Positions 35,062 to 43,591 of a stretch of 48,744 nucleotides of DNA are shown here, in pieces. Within the stretch, counting starts at the first letter, position 1, and every line of letters starts with the position of its first letter. The notes under the pieces were generated by a model. The model was not told the DNA's origin. It did not search any database and saw only the letters and a program-made list of their open reading frames with translations. The translations under genes were made by a program, and so were the position numbers. This DNA is from an uncultured Alkalilimnicola sp. (GTDB lineage Bacteria; Pseudomonadota; Gammaproteobacteria; Nitrococcales; AK92), in the NCBI GenBank assembly GCA_937951875.1, contig CALGAN010000082.1:1-48744 (forward strand), in the 5' to 3' direction.

Positions 35062-35379
35062 ATGCCACGACCAGCGCTCAGGGCCGGCCTGACAGTCGGC
35101 ATCGCCCATCTCCTGCTCACCCTCGCGCTGGGCTGGCTGACCCTGCTGGCGCGGATCGAGGAGGTCGAGCAAGGCTTCCCCGCTCCCACCCTGATGACCG
35201 AGGCGCTAATGGCCTTGCTCGGCCTGCTGACCTTGCCGGCCGGCGCGCTGGTGCCGCGCCTGCTGGCACCGAGCCAGGCCGAGGCGCTGGTGTGGCTGAT
35301 ACTGCCGCTCAACAGCGCGCTGTGGGGGCTGACCGCCGCGCTGCTGGTGCGCTGGTGGCGGCGGCGGACGGGGAACTGA
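35062..35379 (+). CDS. Small membrane protein of unknown function
   Basis: 105 residues with three hydrophobic segments (about 9-28, 48-68, 75-95) and a basic C-terminus (VRWWRRRTGN). No known family is recognised. It starts 10 bases after the orphan kinase stop, so the two are probably co-transcribed; it might anchor or signal with the kinase, which is a guess from position only. Codon usage matches its neighbours, supporting a real gene. Confidence 0.65.
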   Translation: MPRPALRAGLTVGIAHLLLTLALGWLTLLARIEEVEQGFPAPTLMTEALMALLGLLTLPAGALVPRLLAPSQAEALVWLILPLNSALWGLTAALLVRWWRRRTGN

Positions 35380-35403
35380 CACAGCCACGCCGACGGCGCT
35401 ATC

Positions 35404-35412
35404 TGGCATAAT
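35404..35412 (+). promoter_or_regulatory. Extended -10 promoter of metG
   Basis: TG-G-CATAAT at 35404-35412, about 90 bases before the metG ATG. No clear -35, as is usual for extended -10 promoters. Confidence 0.45.
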
Positions 35413-35502
35413 CGCCCTTTTCGACGCAGGCACCAGCGCCGTTTCGCCCAAGACGCGGCCTGCCCTGACATCAACCCCACCGGGACGGACCATTAGAGCC
35501 GC

Positions 35503-37524
35503 ATGAGCCGCAAGATCCTCGTTACCAACGCCCTTCCCTACGCCAACGGCCCGATTCACCTCGGCCACCTGGTCGGCTACATCCAGGCGGACATCTGGGT
35601 GCGCTACCAGCGCATGCGTGGTAACGAGTGCCACTACGTCTGCGCCGACGACGCCCACGGCACGCCGATCATGCTCAAGGCGCGCAGCGAGGGCATCACG
35701 CCCGAGGAGCTGATCGCCCGCATCGGCCGCGAGCACGCCGCCGACTTCGCCGACTTCTTGGTGGAGTTCGACAACTACTACACCACCCACTCGCCGGAGA
35801 ACCGCGAGCTGGCCGAGCGGATCTATCTGCGGCTGCGCGACGCCGGCCACATCGTGTCGCGGCCGGTGATGCAGATGTACGACCCGCAGGCCGAGATGTT
35901 CCTGCCGGACCGCTACATCAAGGGCACCTGCCCCAAGTGCAAGTCGCCCGATCAGTACGGCGACAACTGCGAGGTCTGCGGCATGACCTACACGCCGGCC
36001 GAGCTGATCGACCCGGTGTCGGTGGTGTCCGGCGCCCGCCCGGTGGAGAAGGAGTCGCTGCAGTACTTCTTCAAGCTCGCCGACTTCGAGCCCTGGCTGC
36101 GGCAGTGGGTCAGCGCCGAGCACATGGAGGCCGAGGTGGCCAACAAGGTGCAGGAGTGGTTCGAGGACGGCCTGCGCGATTGGGACATCTCGCGCGACGC
36201 CCCCTACTTCGGCTTCGAGATCCCGGACGTGCCCGGCAAGTACTTCTACGTCTGGCTGGACGCGCCGATCGGCTACCTGGCCTCGTTCAAGAACTACTGC
36301 GCCCGTGCCGGCATCGACTTCGAATCTTTCGTCCGCCCCGATACCGACACCGAGATGGTGCACTTCATCGGCAAGGACATCGTGCGCTTCCACTGCCTGT
36401 TCTGGCCGGCCATGCTGCACGGCGCGCAGCTGCGCACGCCGACCCGGGTCAACGTCAACGGCTTCCTGACCGTCAACGGCCAGAAGATGTCCAAGTCGCG
36501 CGGCACCTTCATCATGGCGCGCACCTATCTGCAGCACCTCAACCCGGAGTACCTGCGCTACTACTTCGCCGCCAAGCTGGGCAGCGGCGTCGATGACCTG
36601 GACCTGAACCTGGAGGACTTCACCCAGCGGGTGAACGCCGACCTGGTGGGCAAGCTGGTGAACATCGCCAGCCGCTGCAGCGGTTTCATCAGCAAGCGCT
36701 TCGACGGCCGCCTGGCCGAGCAGCTGGCCGCGCCAGCGCTGTTCGAGGAATTCACCGCCGCCGCCGAGCGCATCGGCGAGCTCTACGAGCAGCGCGAGTA
36801 TTCCAAGGCGGTGCGCGAGATCATGCTGCTGGCCGACAAGGCCAACCAGTACATCGACGAGCAGAAGCCCTGGGTGGTGGCCAAGGATCCGAGCCGCGAG
36901 GCCGAGCTGCAGGCGATCTGCACCATGGGCTTGAACCTGTTCCGGGTGCTGGTCGGCTACCTCAAGCCGGTGCTGCCGCGCCTCGCGGCGCAGGCCGAGG
37001 ACTTCCTCGGGCTGAGCCCGCTCGACTGGGCGCGGATCGCGCAGCCGCTGCTCGGCGGCACCATCAAGCCCTACCAGCCGCTGATGACCCGCGTCGATCC
37101 GGCCGCGGTCGCCGCCATGGTGGAAGCCTCCCGGGAGACCATTCAGCCGGCGCCGAAGCCGGCCAAGGAGACCGCTTTGACGCAAGAACCCATCGCCCCC
37201 GAGATCGACTACGACGACTTCGCCAAGATCGACCTGCGCGTCGCCCGCATCGTCAAGGCCGAGCACGTGGAAGGCGCCGAGAAGCTGCTGCGGCTGACCC
37301 TGGACCTGGGCGGCGAGACCCGCAACGTGTTCGCCGGCATCAAGTCGGCCTACGCCCCCGAGCAGCTGGAAGGCAAGCTCACCGTCATGGTCGCCAACCT
37401 CAAGCCGCGCAAGATGCGCTTCGGCACCTCCGAGGGCATGGTGCTGGCCGCCGGTCCCGGCGGCAAGGATCTGTGGATCCTGGAGCCGCACGAAGGCGCG
37501 CAGCCGGGCATGCGGGTGAAATAG
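35503..37524 (+). CDS. metG: Methionyl-tRNA synthetase
   Basis: 673 residues, class I synthetase. HIGH-like motif HLGH at 19-22 (YANGPIHLGHLVGY), zinc knuckle CPKCKSPDQYGDNCEVC, KMSKS at 328-332, an anticodon-binding helical region, then a C-terminal EMAP/Arc1-like tRNA-binding domain (about 567-673, FAKIDLRVARIVKAEHVEG) that dimerises the enzyme. It charges tRNA-Met for initiation and elongation. All key motifs are intact. Confidence 0.97.
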   Translation: MSRKILVTNALPYANGPIHLGHLVGYIQADIWVRYQRMRGNECHYVCADDAHGTPIMLKARSEGITPEELIARIGREHAADFADFLVEFDNYYTTHSPENRELAERIYLRLRDAGHIVSRPVMQMYDPQAEMFLPDRYIKGTCPKCKSPDQYGDNCEVCGMTYTPAELIDPVSVVSGARPVEKESLQYFFKLADFEPWLRQWVSAEHMEAEVANKVQEWFEDGLRDWDISRDAPYFGFEIPDVPGKYFYVWLDAPIGYLASFKNYCARAGIDFESFVRPDTDTEMVHFIGKDIVRFHCLFWPAMLHGAQLRTPTRVNVNGFLTVNGQKMSKSRGTFIMARTYLQHLNPEYLRYYFAAKLGSGVDDLDLNLEDFTQRVNADLVGKLVNIASRCSGFISKRFDGRLAEQLAAPALFEEFTAAAERIGELYEQREYSKAVREIMLLADKANQYIDEQKPWVVAKDPSREAELQAICTMGLNLFRVLVGYLKPVLPRLAAQAEDFLGLSPLDWARIAQPLLGGTIKPYQPLMTRVDPAAVAAMVEASRETIQPAPKPAKETALTQEPIAPEIDYDDFAKIDLRVARIVKAEHVEGAEKLLRLTLDLGGETRNVFAGIKSAYAPEQLEGKLTVMVANLKPRKMRFGTSEGMVLAAGPGGKDLWILEPHEGAQPGMRVK

Positions 37525-37591
37525 GCGACCGCCGCGGGCGGCCGGCGATCGCGCCGGCCCGCCGCCGAGGCGCCAGACGAGATTACGCCTC

Positions 37592-38272
37592 ATGAACGAC
37601 GCCACTTCCCCGCCGCGCCGGGTCGACGCCGACGCCATCGACGCCCTGCTGCCCCAGACCCAGTGCACCAAATGCGGCTTCTCCGGCTGCCGGCCGTACG
37701 CCGAGGCCATCGCCGCCGGCGAAGCCGACATCGACCGCTGCCCGCCGGGCGGCACCGAAGGGGTGCGGGCGCTGGCCGAGCTGCTCGGCGTGCCGCCCAA
37801 GCCGCTGAACCCCGCTTACGGCGTCGAGAGCGAGCCGATCGTGGCCTGGATCGACGAAGCGGCGTGCATCGGCTGCACCCGCTGCATCCAGGCCTGCCCG
37901 GTGGACGCCATCCTCGGTGCGGCCAAGCGCATGCACACGGTCATCGCCAGCGAGTGCACCGGCTGCGAGCTGTGCATCCCGCCCTGCCCGGTGGACTGCA
38001 TCCAGCTGCGGCCGGCGCCGCCGGGCGAACCGCCGCGCCGACGGCGCGCCGCCCATTTCCGCGCCCGCTTCGAGTTCCGCCGCTTGCGCCTGGCGCGGGA
38101 AGAGGCGGAACTCGCCGAGCGCCGCCGCCAGCGCCGAGAAGCGAAGGCGCAGAGCAGCACCGTCGATCCGCGCAAAGCCTATATCGCCGCGGCACTGGAG
38201 CGGGTCAAGCAGAAGAAGGCTCGCCTGGCCGCGCAGCAAACGGCTGGGAACGACCGCCAGAACAACGATTGA
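37592..38272 (+). CDS. Stand-alone RnfB/RsxB-like iron-sulfur protein
   Basis: 226 residues with three [4Fe-4S] motifs: the Fe-S domain C25, C28, C33, C50 (CTKCGFSGCRPYAEA...RC) and two ferredoxin motifs, C92-x2-C-x2-C-x3-C102 and C122-x2-C-x2-C-x3-C132. This is RnfB/RsxB, but without the usual N-terminal membrane anchor, and no rnfA, C, D, G or E lies nearby. The C-terminal ~90 residues are a highly charged, probably helical extension. It sits 4 bases before nth, the gene that follows the rsx operon in E. coli, so it may be a remnant or a soluble electron carrier that lost its membrane partners. Confidence 0.88.
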   Translation: MNDATSPPRRVDADAIDALLPQTQCTKCGFSGCRPYAEAIAAGEADIDRCPPGGTEGVRALAELLGVPPKPLNPAYGVESEPIVAWIDEAACIGCTRCIQACPVDAILGAAKRMHTVIASECTGCELCIPPCPVDCIQLRPAPPGEPPRRRRAAHFRARFEFRRLRLAREEAELAERRRQRREAKAQSSTVDPRKAYIAAALERVKQKKARLAAQQTAGNDRQNND

Positions 38273-38276
38273 CGCC

Positions 38277-38909
38277 ATGAACGCCGAGAAACGCCGCGCG
38301 ATCTTCGAGCGCCTGAAAGCCGAGAATCCCAAGCCCACCACCGAGCTGAACTACAGCACGCCGTTCGAGCTGCTGATCGCGGTGATGCTGTCGGCGCAGA
38401 TGACCGACCGCGGCGTCAACAAGGCCACCGCGCAGCTGTTCCCGGTGGCCAACACGCCGCAGGCCATTCTCGACCTGGGCGAGGAGAAGCTGGCGGAGTA
38501 CCTGCGCACCATCAACTTCTGCAAGACCAAGACCGCCAACATCCTCAAGACCTGCCGCATCCTGATGGAGCGTTACGGCGGCGAGGTGCCGGCCGACCGG
38601 GAGGCGCTGGAGTCGCTGCCGGGCGTGGGGCGCAAGACCGCCAACGTGATCCTCAACACCGCCTTCGGCCAGCCGGTGATGGCGGTGGACACCCACATCT
38701 TCCGAGTGGCCAACCGCACCGGCTTGGCGCCGGGCAAGGACGTGCGCGAGGTCGAGGACAAGCTCATGCGCCTCGTGCCGAAGGAGTACCTGCACGACGC
38801 CCATCACTGGCTGATCCTGCACGGTCGCTACGTATGCGTCGCCCGCAAGCCGCGCTGCGGCGCCTGCGTGATCTACGACCTGTGCGAGTACAAGGAAAAG
38901 ACCGCGTGA
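38277..38909 (+). CDS. nth: Endonuclease III
   Basis: 210 residues, standard Nth length: a DNA glycosylase/AP lyase for oxidised pyrimidines. Helix-hairpin-helix with catalytic Lys (LPGVGRKTANVIL), catalytic Asp in AVDTHIFRV, and the [4Fe-4S] loop C-x6-C-x2-C-x5-C (CVARKPRCGACVIYDLC). It begins 4 bases after the RnfB-like gene and is surely co-transcribed with it. A longer upstream frame is a shadow of that gene. Confidence 0.96.
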   Translation: MNAEKRRAIFERLKAENPKPTTELNYSTPFELLIAVMLSAQMTDRGVNKATAQLFPVANTPQAILDLGEEKLAEYLRTINFCKTKTANILKTCRILMERYGGEVPADREALESLPGVGRKTANVILNTAFGQPVMAVDTHIFRVANRTGLAPGKDVREVEDKLMRLVPKEYLHDAHHWLILHGRYVCVARKPRCGACVIYDLCEYKEKTA

Positions 38910-38984
38910 GCGCGGCGGCCGGCGGTTGCCTCACGCGCGCCGCACACGCATCTCATACCGAGCGACAACGAACGCGAGCCGACC

Positions 38985-39431
38985 ATGCTGTTCTCCAACG
39001 ATAGGGATCAGATCCGCCGCTACTACGTGGAAAGCTGGCGCAAGGCCCGCGCCGGCCTGCCCCTCGAACCGCTGGAGCGGCTGATCGCCGAGGTGGTGGC
39101 CGAGCACCCCGAGTACCACGCCGCGCTCGAACAGGAGGAGCGCGCCCTCAGCCGCGAGTATCTGCCCGAGCACGGCGAGACCAACCCGTTCCTGCACTTG
39201 GGCATGCACATCGCCATCCGCGAGCAGGTGGCGACCAACCGTCCGCAGGGCATCACCGCCCTGCACCGCCGGTTCTGCAAGGCGCTGGGCAGCGCCATGG
39301 ACGCTGAGCATTTGATGATGGAAGCGCTGGCCGACGTGCTCTGGCACGCCCAGCGCGACGGCGTGATGCCGGACGAGCGCGCCTACATGGCGCAGCTGCG
39401 GGAGATGGCGGCCCGATTGGGCAAGGAGTGA
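38985..39431 (+). CDS. DUF1841-family protein
   Basis: 148 residues, helical and acidic. Family pattern: RDQIRRYYVESWRKARAGLP, LEPLERLIAEVVAEHPEYH, TNPFLHLGMHIAIREQVATN and EALADVLWHAQRDGVMP. The conserved FLHLxMHxAIxEQ and LWxAQR segments suggest a DinB-like helical bundle with possible metal-binding His. Function unknown; the gene is often next to nth in beta- and gammaproteobacteria. It ends convergently with argG across a hairpin. Confidence 0.88.
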   Translation: MLFSNDRDQIRRYYVESWRKARAGLPLEPLERLIAEVVAEHPEYHAALEQEERALSREYLPEHGETNPFLHLGMHIAIREQVATNRPQGITALHRRFCKALGSAMDAEHLMMEALADVLWHAQRDGVMPDERAYMAQLREMAARLGKE

Positions 39432-39450
39432 GCGCCCGGGAGGGATCAGG

Positions 39451-39475
39451 CGCGGGCGCCGCGACGGCGCCCGCG
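39451..39475. terminator. Bidirectional hairpin between DUF1841 gene and argG
   Basis: CGCGGGCGCC (39451-39460) pairs fully with GGCGCCCGCG (39466-39475) over a 5-base loop. It serves two convergent genes and lacks T-runs, so it is a Rho-aided or stabilising 3' hairpin. Confidence 0.5.
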
Positions 39476-39491
39476 TCCCATGAGCCGGCCT

Positions 39492-40706
39492 TTACTTGCG
39501 GCCGAGCTTGGCGGCGATCTTCAGACGCAGGGCGTTGAGGCGGATGAAGCCCTCGGCGTCCTTCTGGTTGTAGGCGCCGGCATCGTCCTCGAAGGTGGCG
39601 ATGCGGGCGTCGAACAGCGAGTCCTTCTCGGACTTGCGGCCCACCACCATGACGTTGCCCTTGTACAGCTTCAGCCGGACCACGCCGTTGACGTGCTCCT
39701 GGGTCTGGTCGATCAGCGCCTGCAGCGCCTTGCGCTCCGGGCTCCACCAGTAGCCGGTGTAGATGAGCTTGGCGTAGCGCGGCATCAGCTCGTCCTTGAG
39801 GTGGGCCACCTCCCGGTCGAGGCAGATCGACTCGATAGCGCGGTGAGCGCGCAGCAGGATGGTGCCGCCCGGCGTCTCGTAGCAGCCGCGCGACTTGATG
39901 CCGACGTAGCGGTTCTCCACCAGGTCGAGGCGGCCGATGCCGTTGGCGCCACCGATCTGGTTGAGCTTGGCGAGCAGCGCCGCCGGGCTTAGGCGCTCGC
40001 CGTCGATCGCCACCGCGTCGCCGCGCTCGAAGGTGATCTCGATGTAGGTGGGCTTGTCCGGGGCCTGCTCCGGGCTGACCGTCCAGCGCCACATGTCCTC
40101 CTCGGGCTCCGCCCAGGGATCCTCCAGGTGGCGGCCCTCATAGGAGATGTGCAGCAGGTTGGCGTCCATGGAATAGGGCGAGCCCTGCCGCTTGCGGGCA
40201 TCGATGGGAATACCGTGGGCGTCGGCGTAGGCCAGCAGCTTCTCGCGCGAGAGCAGATCCCACTCGCGCCAGGGGGCGATCACCTTGATGTACGGGTTGA
40301 AGGCGTAATAGCCCAGCTCGAAGCGGACCTGGTCGTTGCCCTTGCCGGTGGCGCCATGGGCCACGGCGTCGGCGCCGACCTGCGCGGCGATTTCCATCTG
40401 TCGCTTGGCGATCAGCGGCCGGGCAATGGAAGTGCCCAGCAGATACTCGCCCTCGTAGATGGCGTTGGCGCGGAACATCGGGAAGACGAAATCGCGCACG
40501 AATTCCTCGCGCAGATCGTCGATGAAGATTTCCTTCACCCCGAGCTGCTGCGCCTTCTTGCGCGCCGGCTCGAGCTCCTCGCCCTGGCCCAGGTCGGCGG
40601 TGAACGTCACCACCTCGCACTGGTAGGTCTCCTGCAGCCACTTGAGGATGACGGAGGTGTCGAGTCCTCCGGAGTACGCGAGTACGACCTTCTTGATTTC
40701 GCTCAT
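39492..40706 (-). CDS. argG: Argininosuccinate synthase
   Basis: 404 residues from ATG 40706, normal length. The ATP P-loop AYSGGLDTSVILKWL is at the N-terminus; other signatures are GATGKGNDQVRFELGYYA, APWREWDLLSREKLLAYA, QGSPYSMDANLLHISYEG and GYYWSPERK-like GYWWSPERKAL. It joins citrulline and aspartate in arginine synthesis. The Shine-Dalgarno sequence is weak. It is divergent from pyrC; a longer upstream frame overlapping pyrC is not coding. Confidence 0.96.
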   Translation of the reverse strand: MSEIKKVVLAYSGGLDTSVILKWLQETYQCEVVTFTADLGQGEELEPARKKAQQLGVKEIFIDDLREEFVRDFVFPMFRANAIYEGEYLLGTSIARPLIAKRQMEIAAQVGADAVAHGATGKGNDQVRFELGYYAFNPYIKVIAPWREWDLLSREKLLAYADAHGIPIDARKRQGSPYSMDANLLHISYEGRHLEDPWAEPEEDMWRWTVSPEQAPDKPTYIEITFERGDAVAIDGERLSPAALLAKLNQIGGANGIGRLDLVENRYVGIKSRGCYETPGGTILLRAHRAIESICLDREVAHLKDELMPRYAKLIYTGYWWSPERKALQALIDQTQEHVNGVVRLKLYKGNVMVVGRKSEKDSLFDARIATFEDDAGAYNQKDAEGFIRLNALRLKIAAKLGRK

Positions 40707-40817
40707 CGATGTCTTGATGGGTTGTCCGAGAAACCGCGTCGGGCGGGCCGAAAGCAGCCTCACATGATCCGCGCTGGGACTGGAGAAATCAAGGAAACCG
40801 GGCACGGAATCCAAGGC

Positions 40818-40823
40818 TATAAT
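40818..40823 (+). promoter_or_regulatory. -10 element of the pyrC promoter
   Basis: A perfect TATAAT 40 bases before the pyrC GTG; no good -35 at normal spacing. The short GC-rich leader (about 40830-40862) shows no clear attenuator. Confidence 0.55.
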
Positions 40824-40862
40824 GGCCGCCTCCCGGCATCCCGAACACAGGACGGCGCTTAA

Positions 40863-41897
40863 GTGGACCGCATCACTCTGATCCGCCCCGATGACTGGCA
40901 TCTGCACCTGCGCGACGGCGAGGCGCTCAAGGCCGTGCTGCCCTACACCGCCCGGCAGTTCGCCCGCGCCATCGTCATGCCCAACCTGGTGCCGCCGGTC
41001 ACCACCACCGAGCAGGCGCTGGCCTATCGCGAGCGCATCCTCGCGGCGCTGCCCGCGGGCAGCGACTTCCAGCCGTTGATGACACTCTATCTGACGGACG
41101 CCACACCGCCGGCGGAGATCGAACGGGCCAAGGCCTCGGGCCACGTGTACGCGGTCAAGCTCTACCCGGCCGGTGCCACCACCAACTCGCACTCGGGCGT
41201 GACCGACATCCGCCGCTGCGACGAGACGCTGGCGGCCATGGAGCAGCACGGCCTGCCGCTGCTGGTGCACGGCGAGGTCACCGACCCGGCGGTCGACATC
41301 TTCGACCGCGAGGCGGTGTTCCTCGACCGCGTGCTCGCGCCGCTACTGCAGCGCTTCCCGCGCCTGAAGGTGGTGCTGGAGCACATCACCACCGCCGAGG
41401 CCGCCGAGTTCGTGCGCCAGGGCCCGGCCAACCTGGCCGCCACGCTCACCGCCCATCACCTGCTGTTCAACCGCAACGACATGCTGGTGGGCGGCGTGCG
41501 GCCGCATTACTTCTGCCTGCCCATCCTCAAGCGCGAGCGCCATCGCCAGGCGCTGCTGGAAGCGGCCACCTCCGGCAGCCCCAAGTTCTTCCTCGGCACC
41601 GACAGCGCACCGCACGCGCGCCGCGCCAAGGAAGCCGCCTGCGGCTGCGCCGGCTCGTTCACCGCCCCGGCGGCACTGGAGCTGTACGCGCAGGCCTTCG
41701 AGCAGGCCGGCGCGCTCGACAAGCTGGAAGGCTTCGCCAGCCATCACGGCCCGGACTTCTACGGCCTGCCGCGCAACACCGGCACCGTCACCCTGGTGCG
41801 CGAGGAGTGGCGGCTGCCCGAGGAATTGCCCTACGGCGCCGAGGTGATCGTGCCGCTGCAGGCCGGGGAACGTTTATCCTGGCGCTTGGCCCAATGA
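40863..41897 (+). CDS. pyrC: Dihydroorotase (class II)
   Basis: 344 residues, starting at GTG 40863. Metal ligands H13 and H15 (DWHLHLRDG), carbamylated Lys99 (YAVKLYPAGATTNS), later His in LLVHGEVTD and VLEHITTAEA, and the acid in LGTDSAPHAR are all present. It closes carbamoyl aspartate to dihydroorotate in pyrimidine synthesis. Only a weak AGGA lies about 10 bases upstream of the GTG. rnt follows on the same strand. Confidence 0.96.
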   Translation: MDRITLIRPDDWHLHLRDGEALKAVLPYTARQFARAIVMPNLVPPVTTTEQALAYRERILAALPAGSDFQPLMTLYLTDATPPAEIERAKASGHVYAVKLYPAGATTNSHSGVTDIRRCDETLAAMEQHGLPLLVHGEVTDPAVDIFDREAVFLDRVLAPLLQRFPRLKVVLEHITTAEAAEFVRQGPANLAATLTAHHLLFNRNDMLVGGVRPHYFCLPILKRERHRQALLEAATSGSPKFFLGTDSAPHARRAKEAACGCAGSFTAPAALELYAQAFEQAGALDKLEGFASHHGPDFYGLPRNTGTVTLVREEWRLPEELPYGAEVIVPLQAGERLSWRLAQ

Positions 41898-41968
41898 CTT
41901 GAACCCGGGGGACAGGCTGCCTACCATGGGCGGCCACCCGTTGACCCTAGCCCTCTCAAGAGGACACC

Positions 41969-42619
41969 GTGCAGAGCAATCGCCCAACGAACGGAGCACG
42001 CTCGCGTATCGCGCGCCGCTTCCGCACCTACCTGCCGGTCGTCGTCGACGTCGAAACCGGAGGGCTCAACGCCCAGACCGACGCGCTGCTGCAGATCGCC
42101 GCGGTCATCCTGCGGATGGACGACGACGGCCAGCTGTTCCCCGCCGCCACCCATTCCTGCCATGTGGAGCCGTTCGAAGGCGCCAACATCGACCCCAAAT
42201 CGCTCGAACTGAACGGCATCAAGGTCGATCACCCGCTGCGCATGGCGCTGCCCGAGCACGAGGCGCTGACCCGGATCTTCCGCCCGATCCGCCAGGAAAT
42301 CCAGGAAACCGGCTGCACCCGCGCCATCCTGGTCGGGCACAACGCGTTCTTCGACCTCGGCTTCATCAACGCCGCGGTAGCCCGCACCGGCATCAAGCGC
42401 AACCCCTTCCACCCGTTCTCCAGCTTCGACACCGCCACCCTCGGCGGGCTCGCCTACGGCCAGACGGTGCTGGCCAAGGCGCTGGAAGCGGCCGGCGTGG
42501 AATGGGACGGGCGCTCGGCGCACTCGGCCATCTACGACGCGGAGAAGACCGCCGAGCTGTTCTGCCGCATCGTCAACCAGTGGGATCGGGCCATCGGCCC
42601 GCCGAACCGCGACGATTGA
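41969..42619 (+). CDS. rnt: Ribonuclease T
   Basis: 216 residues from GTG 41969 with AAGAGGA 5 bases upstream. DEDDh exonuclease residues: D27 and E29 (VVDVETGGL), Asp in GHNAFFDLGF, and His and Asp in HSAIYDAEKTA. RNase T trims the 3' ends of tRNA, 5S and other stable RNAs and end-turns the tRNA CCA. It lies 71 bases after pyrC, as is common in Pseudomonas-like genomes. Confidence 0.95.
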   Translation: MQSNRPTNGARSRIARRFRTYLPVVVDVETGGLNAQTDALLQIAAVILRMDDDGQLFPAATHSCHVEPFEGANIDPKSLELNGIKVDHPLRMALPEHEALTRIFRPIRQEIQETGCTRAILVGHNAFFDLGFINAAVARTGIKRNPFHPFSSFDTATLGGLAYGQTVLAKALEAAGVEWDGRSAHSAIYDAEKTAELFCRIVNQWDRAIGPPNRDD

Positions 42620-42646
42620 CCCGCGGCGGGCGCGCCCGCGCGCCCG

Positions 42647-43591
42647 CTAATCCAAACGGCGCACGGGCATCACTGCCAGGTCGTACAATCGCCAGTCGAG
42701 AGCCTGTAGCCGCGCCGCGGCTTCCTCCACCCAACGGGTGATGTCGCCGTCGGCGCGCGGCACCACGTACACCTGCCCGGTCAGCAGGTGGCCTTCCTCG
42801 CGCAGCATCACCGCTGCCTCCTTCACCCACGGCAGCTCCTCCAGCAGCGCCCGCATGCGCTCCGGCAGGGGATCGAAGTCGCCCGTTTCGATGCGGCGCG
42901 GCGCCTCGTCGGCCAGATCCTTCACCGCCCGGTTCAGATTGACGAGCCCGTCGCGCAGCACGCTGGCGGCGATCACGATCGCCGCCGCGGCATCCGCCCA
43001 CCACAGCCCGTAGCCGATGCCCAGCACGCCGAGGATGGCGGCCGCGCCGGTCATCCAATCGGCGCGATTCATGCGGGCGTCGGCGTGCAGGGCCTTGTTG
43101 TGCAGCTCGACCGCCAGCGGCTGCTTGAGCCGCCCGAGGATCATCGGCGGAATCACGCTGTAGACCAGCGCCGCGATCATCAACCAGCCTTGCCACACAG
43201 TCGCACCGAACAGCTGCATGGTGCCGATGGTGGGATGGTCGCGGGTCAGTAGGGTTTTGCCGCCTTCGAACAGCAATAGCGCGCCGAAGGCGGTCAACGC
43301 CAACGACGCCGTCAGGAAGGCGATGGACACCGTGCGGTAATAGCCGAACGGAAAGCGCTGGTTCGGCGCCCGCTGCTCGATGCGCATCGCAATCAGCACC
43401 GCGGCCGGCGGAACCAGGCTGAGCAAATCCTCGATCCACGCGGTGCGCATGGCCTGGGAGTTGCCCAGTACCAGCCCCATCGCCGCGATCACCGTGGACG
43501 TGCACAACAGGGTCAGCCACTCCAGGCGCCGGGCGCGCACCCTCGCCCGGGCCTGCTCGGCGGGGAAACGATGCGGCCTACGGAGACGCAC
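42647..43591 (-). CDS. CDF-family cation transporter
   Basis: 314 residues with six membrane segments and a C-terminal cytoplasmic domain (about 225-314). It belongs to the cation diffusion facilitator group with WIEDLLSLVPPAAVLIA in TM2 and LHADARMNRADWMTG in TM5 instead of the classical HxxxD sites, so the metal could differ from Zn; metal specificity is not certain. FPFGYYRTVSIAFL is another marker of this subgroup. Its start overlaps the 3' end of the upstream lipoprotein gene by 14 bases. Confidence 0.85.
   Translation of the reverse strand: MRLRRPHRFPAEQARARVRARRLEWLTLLCTSTVIAAMGLVLGNSQAMRTAWIEDLLSLVPPAAVLIAMRIEQRAPNQRFPFGYYRTVSIAFLTASLALTAFGALLLFEGGKTLLTRDHPTIGTMQLFGATVWQGWLMIAALVYSVIPPMILGRLKQPLAVELHNKALHADARMNRADWMTGAAAILGVLGIGYGLWWADAAAAIVIAASVLRDGLVNLNRAVKDLADEAPRRIETGDFDPLPERMRALLEELPWVKEAAVMLREEGHLLTGQVYVVPRADGDITRWVEEAAARLQALDWRLYDLAVMPVRRLD

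Noticed and set aside
35206..37800. 864-codon open frame on the minus strand opposite metG
   Set aside because: Shadow of metG with low-complexity, His/Gly/Val-rich translation and no recognisable motif.
40824..40862. Attenuator in the pyrC leader
   Set aside because: The leader is too short and shows no stable hairpin over the start codon or a T-run.
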